A stretch of DNA of 64,000 nucleotides from positions 186,001-250,000 of the forward strand of contig WGMR01000006.1 in assembly GCA_016124955.1 (NCBI GenBank), in the 5' to 3' direction. The notes under the pieces were generated by a model. It saw only the letters and a list, made by a program, of their open reading frames with translations. It was not told the origin of the DNA and searched no databases. The position numbers and the translations under genes were made by a program. Every line of letters starts with the position of its first letter. The first letter of the stretch is position 1. The DNA comes from Alphaproteobacteria bacterium (GTDB lineage: Bacteria > Pseudomonadota > Alphaproteobacteria > UBA9219 > RFNS01). Below are positions 63,363-64,000 of the stretch, one piece after another.

Positions 63363-64000
63363 ATGCCCAACGCCGCCCATAAGCCCAATTCCCTGCGCGC
63401 AATGCCGGATGCCGAAGGACATTTCGGCGATTATGGCGGGCGCTTCGTTGCCGAGACCTTGATGCCGCTCATCCTCGAGCTGGAAAAGGCCTATACCGCC
63501 GCCAAGGCGGATCCTTCCTTCCGCAAGGAGCTTGATTATTATCTTAAGTACTATGTGGGGCGCCCCTCGCCGCTTTATTATGCACAGCGCCTGACGGAAA
63601 AACTTGGCGGCGCCAAAATCTATTTCAAGCGCGACGAGCTGAACCACACCGGCGCGCACAAAATCAACAACTGCATCGGCCAGATATTGCTGGCGCGGCG
63701 CATGGGCAAAAAACGCATCATCGCCGAAACCGGCGCAGGCCAGCACGGCGTGGCTACCGCCACGGTCGCGGCGCTGTTCGGTCTGCCTTGCGTCGTCTAT
63801 ATGGGCGCGCTCGATATCGAACGGCAAAAGCCGAACGTGTTCCGCATGAAATTGCTGGGCGCGGAAGTGCGACCCGTGCAAAGCGGCTCGCGTTCGCTCA
63901 AGGATGCGATGAACGAGGCGCTGCGCGACTGGGTCAGCAATGTCGAAGACACCTTCTACATCATCGGCACCGTGGCGGGGCCGCACCCCTACCCCGCGCT
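63363..64000 (+). CDS. trpB: Tryptophan synthase beta chain (partial)
   Basis: The first 212 codons are present; the gene runs past the right edge. [17 protein letters not shown] opens the COMM/N-terminal region, and the PLP lysine is K100 in [30 protein letters not shown] and [19 protein letters not shown] follow. It condenses indole with serine. A strong GGAAG site precedes ATG 63363. trpA is expected next. Confidence 0.97.
   Translation, partial: MPNAAHKPNSLRAMPDAEGHFGDYGGRFVAETLMPLILELEKAYTAAKADPSFRKELDYYLKYYVGRPSPLYYAQRLTEKLGGAKIYFKRDELNHTGAHKINNCIGQILLARRMGKKRIIAETGAGQHGVATATVAALFGLPCVVYMGALDIERQKPNVFRMKLLGAEVRPVQSGSRSLKDAMNEALRDWVSNVEDTFYIIGTVAGPHPYPA

Overview
The window is about 64 kb of high-GC DNA from an alphaproteobacterium. 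Support comes from the conserved gene runs (ihfB-lapA-pyrF-trpF-trpB, aroA-cmk-rpsA, petABC, comF-grxC-nitrilase), an IalB-like protein, a FYDLN-type acidic protein, homospermidine synthase beside ornithine decarboxylase, and a metA gene behind what reads as a SAM-II riboswitch. I see no transposase, integrase, phage gene or CRISPR array. The order or genus cannot be fixed from the sequence alone.

Layout. 1-3.9 kb (minus strand): end of a queuosine-precursor transporter, an EVE-domain protein, gpsA, and two tandem PilT/DotB-like secretion ATPases with no other secretion gene nearby. 4.3-11.7 kb (plus): hisS with eukaryote-like motifs, a divergent bifunctional penicillin-binding protein, an IalB-like protein, rlmN, a HAD phosphatase and two small paralogous membrane proteins. 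11.7-24 kb (mixed strands): parC, recO, a DUF305 protein, a large PAS histidine kinase, a pentapeptide-repeat protein, a frameshifted gene, a methyltransferase, comF, grxC, a nitrilase-family amidase, hemF and trmL. 24.2-29.5 kb: the cytochrome bc1 operon petABC, a DUF924 protein, riboswitch-controlled metA and a Tat-exported murein amidase.

29.7-47.3 kb is an exopolysaccharide locus. It holds a GT4 glycosyltransferase, Wzx-like flippase, Wzy-like polymerase, secreted beta-helix protein, pyruvyl transferase, WbaP-like priming transferase, outer-membrane beta-barrel, Wza-like export protein, Wzc/ExoP-type tyrosine autokinase, a helical anchored protein and an O-antigen-ligase-like protein. Several unassigned secreted or membrane proteins are interleaved, two of them with HExxH-like motifs. 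A run of three strong hairpins precedes the beta-barrel/Wza/Wzc genes. Together these genes would build, flip, polymerise, pyruvylate and export a surface polysaccharide.

48.2-50.7 kb is a compact metal-handling operon: a Cys/His-rich secreted protein, an outer-membrane-type protein, a MerP-like HMA protein, a MerT-like membrane protein, then an SRPBCC protein. Its promoter is placed so that the mRNA would be leaderless. 51.3-51.6 kb holds tRNA-Ala(GGC) next to a direct and an inverted duplication of its own 3' end. 51.7-56.3 kb is aroA-cmk-rpsA, closed by a strong terminator. 56.4-60.9 kb holds an unknown protein, a small SET-domain protein, homospermidine synthase, and ornithine decarboxylase behind a roughly 500-nt structured leader (speF-like) that contains a small upstream ORF. 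61.2-64 kb is ihfB-lapA-pyrF-trpF-trpB, with trpB cut by the window end.
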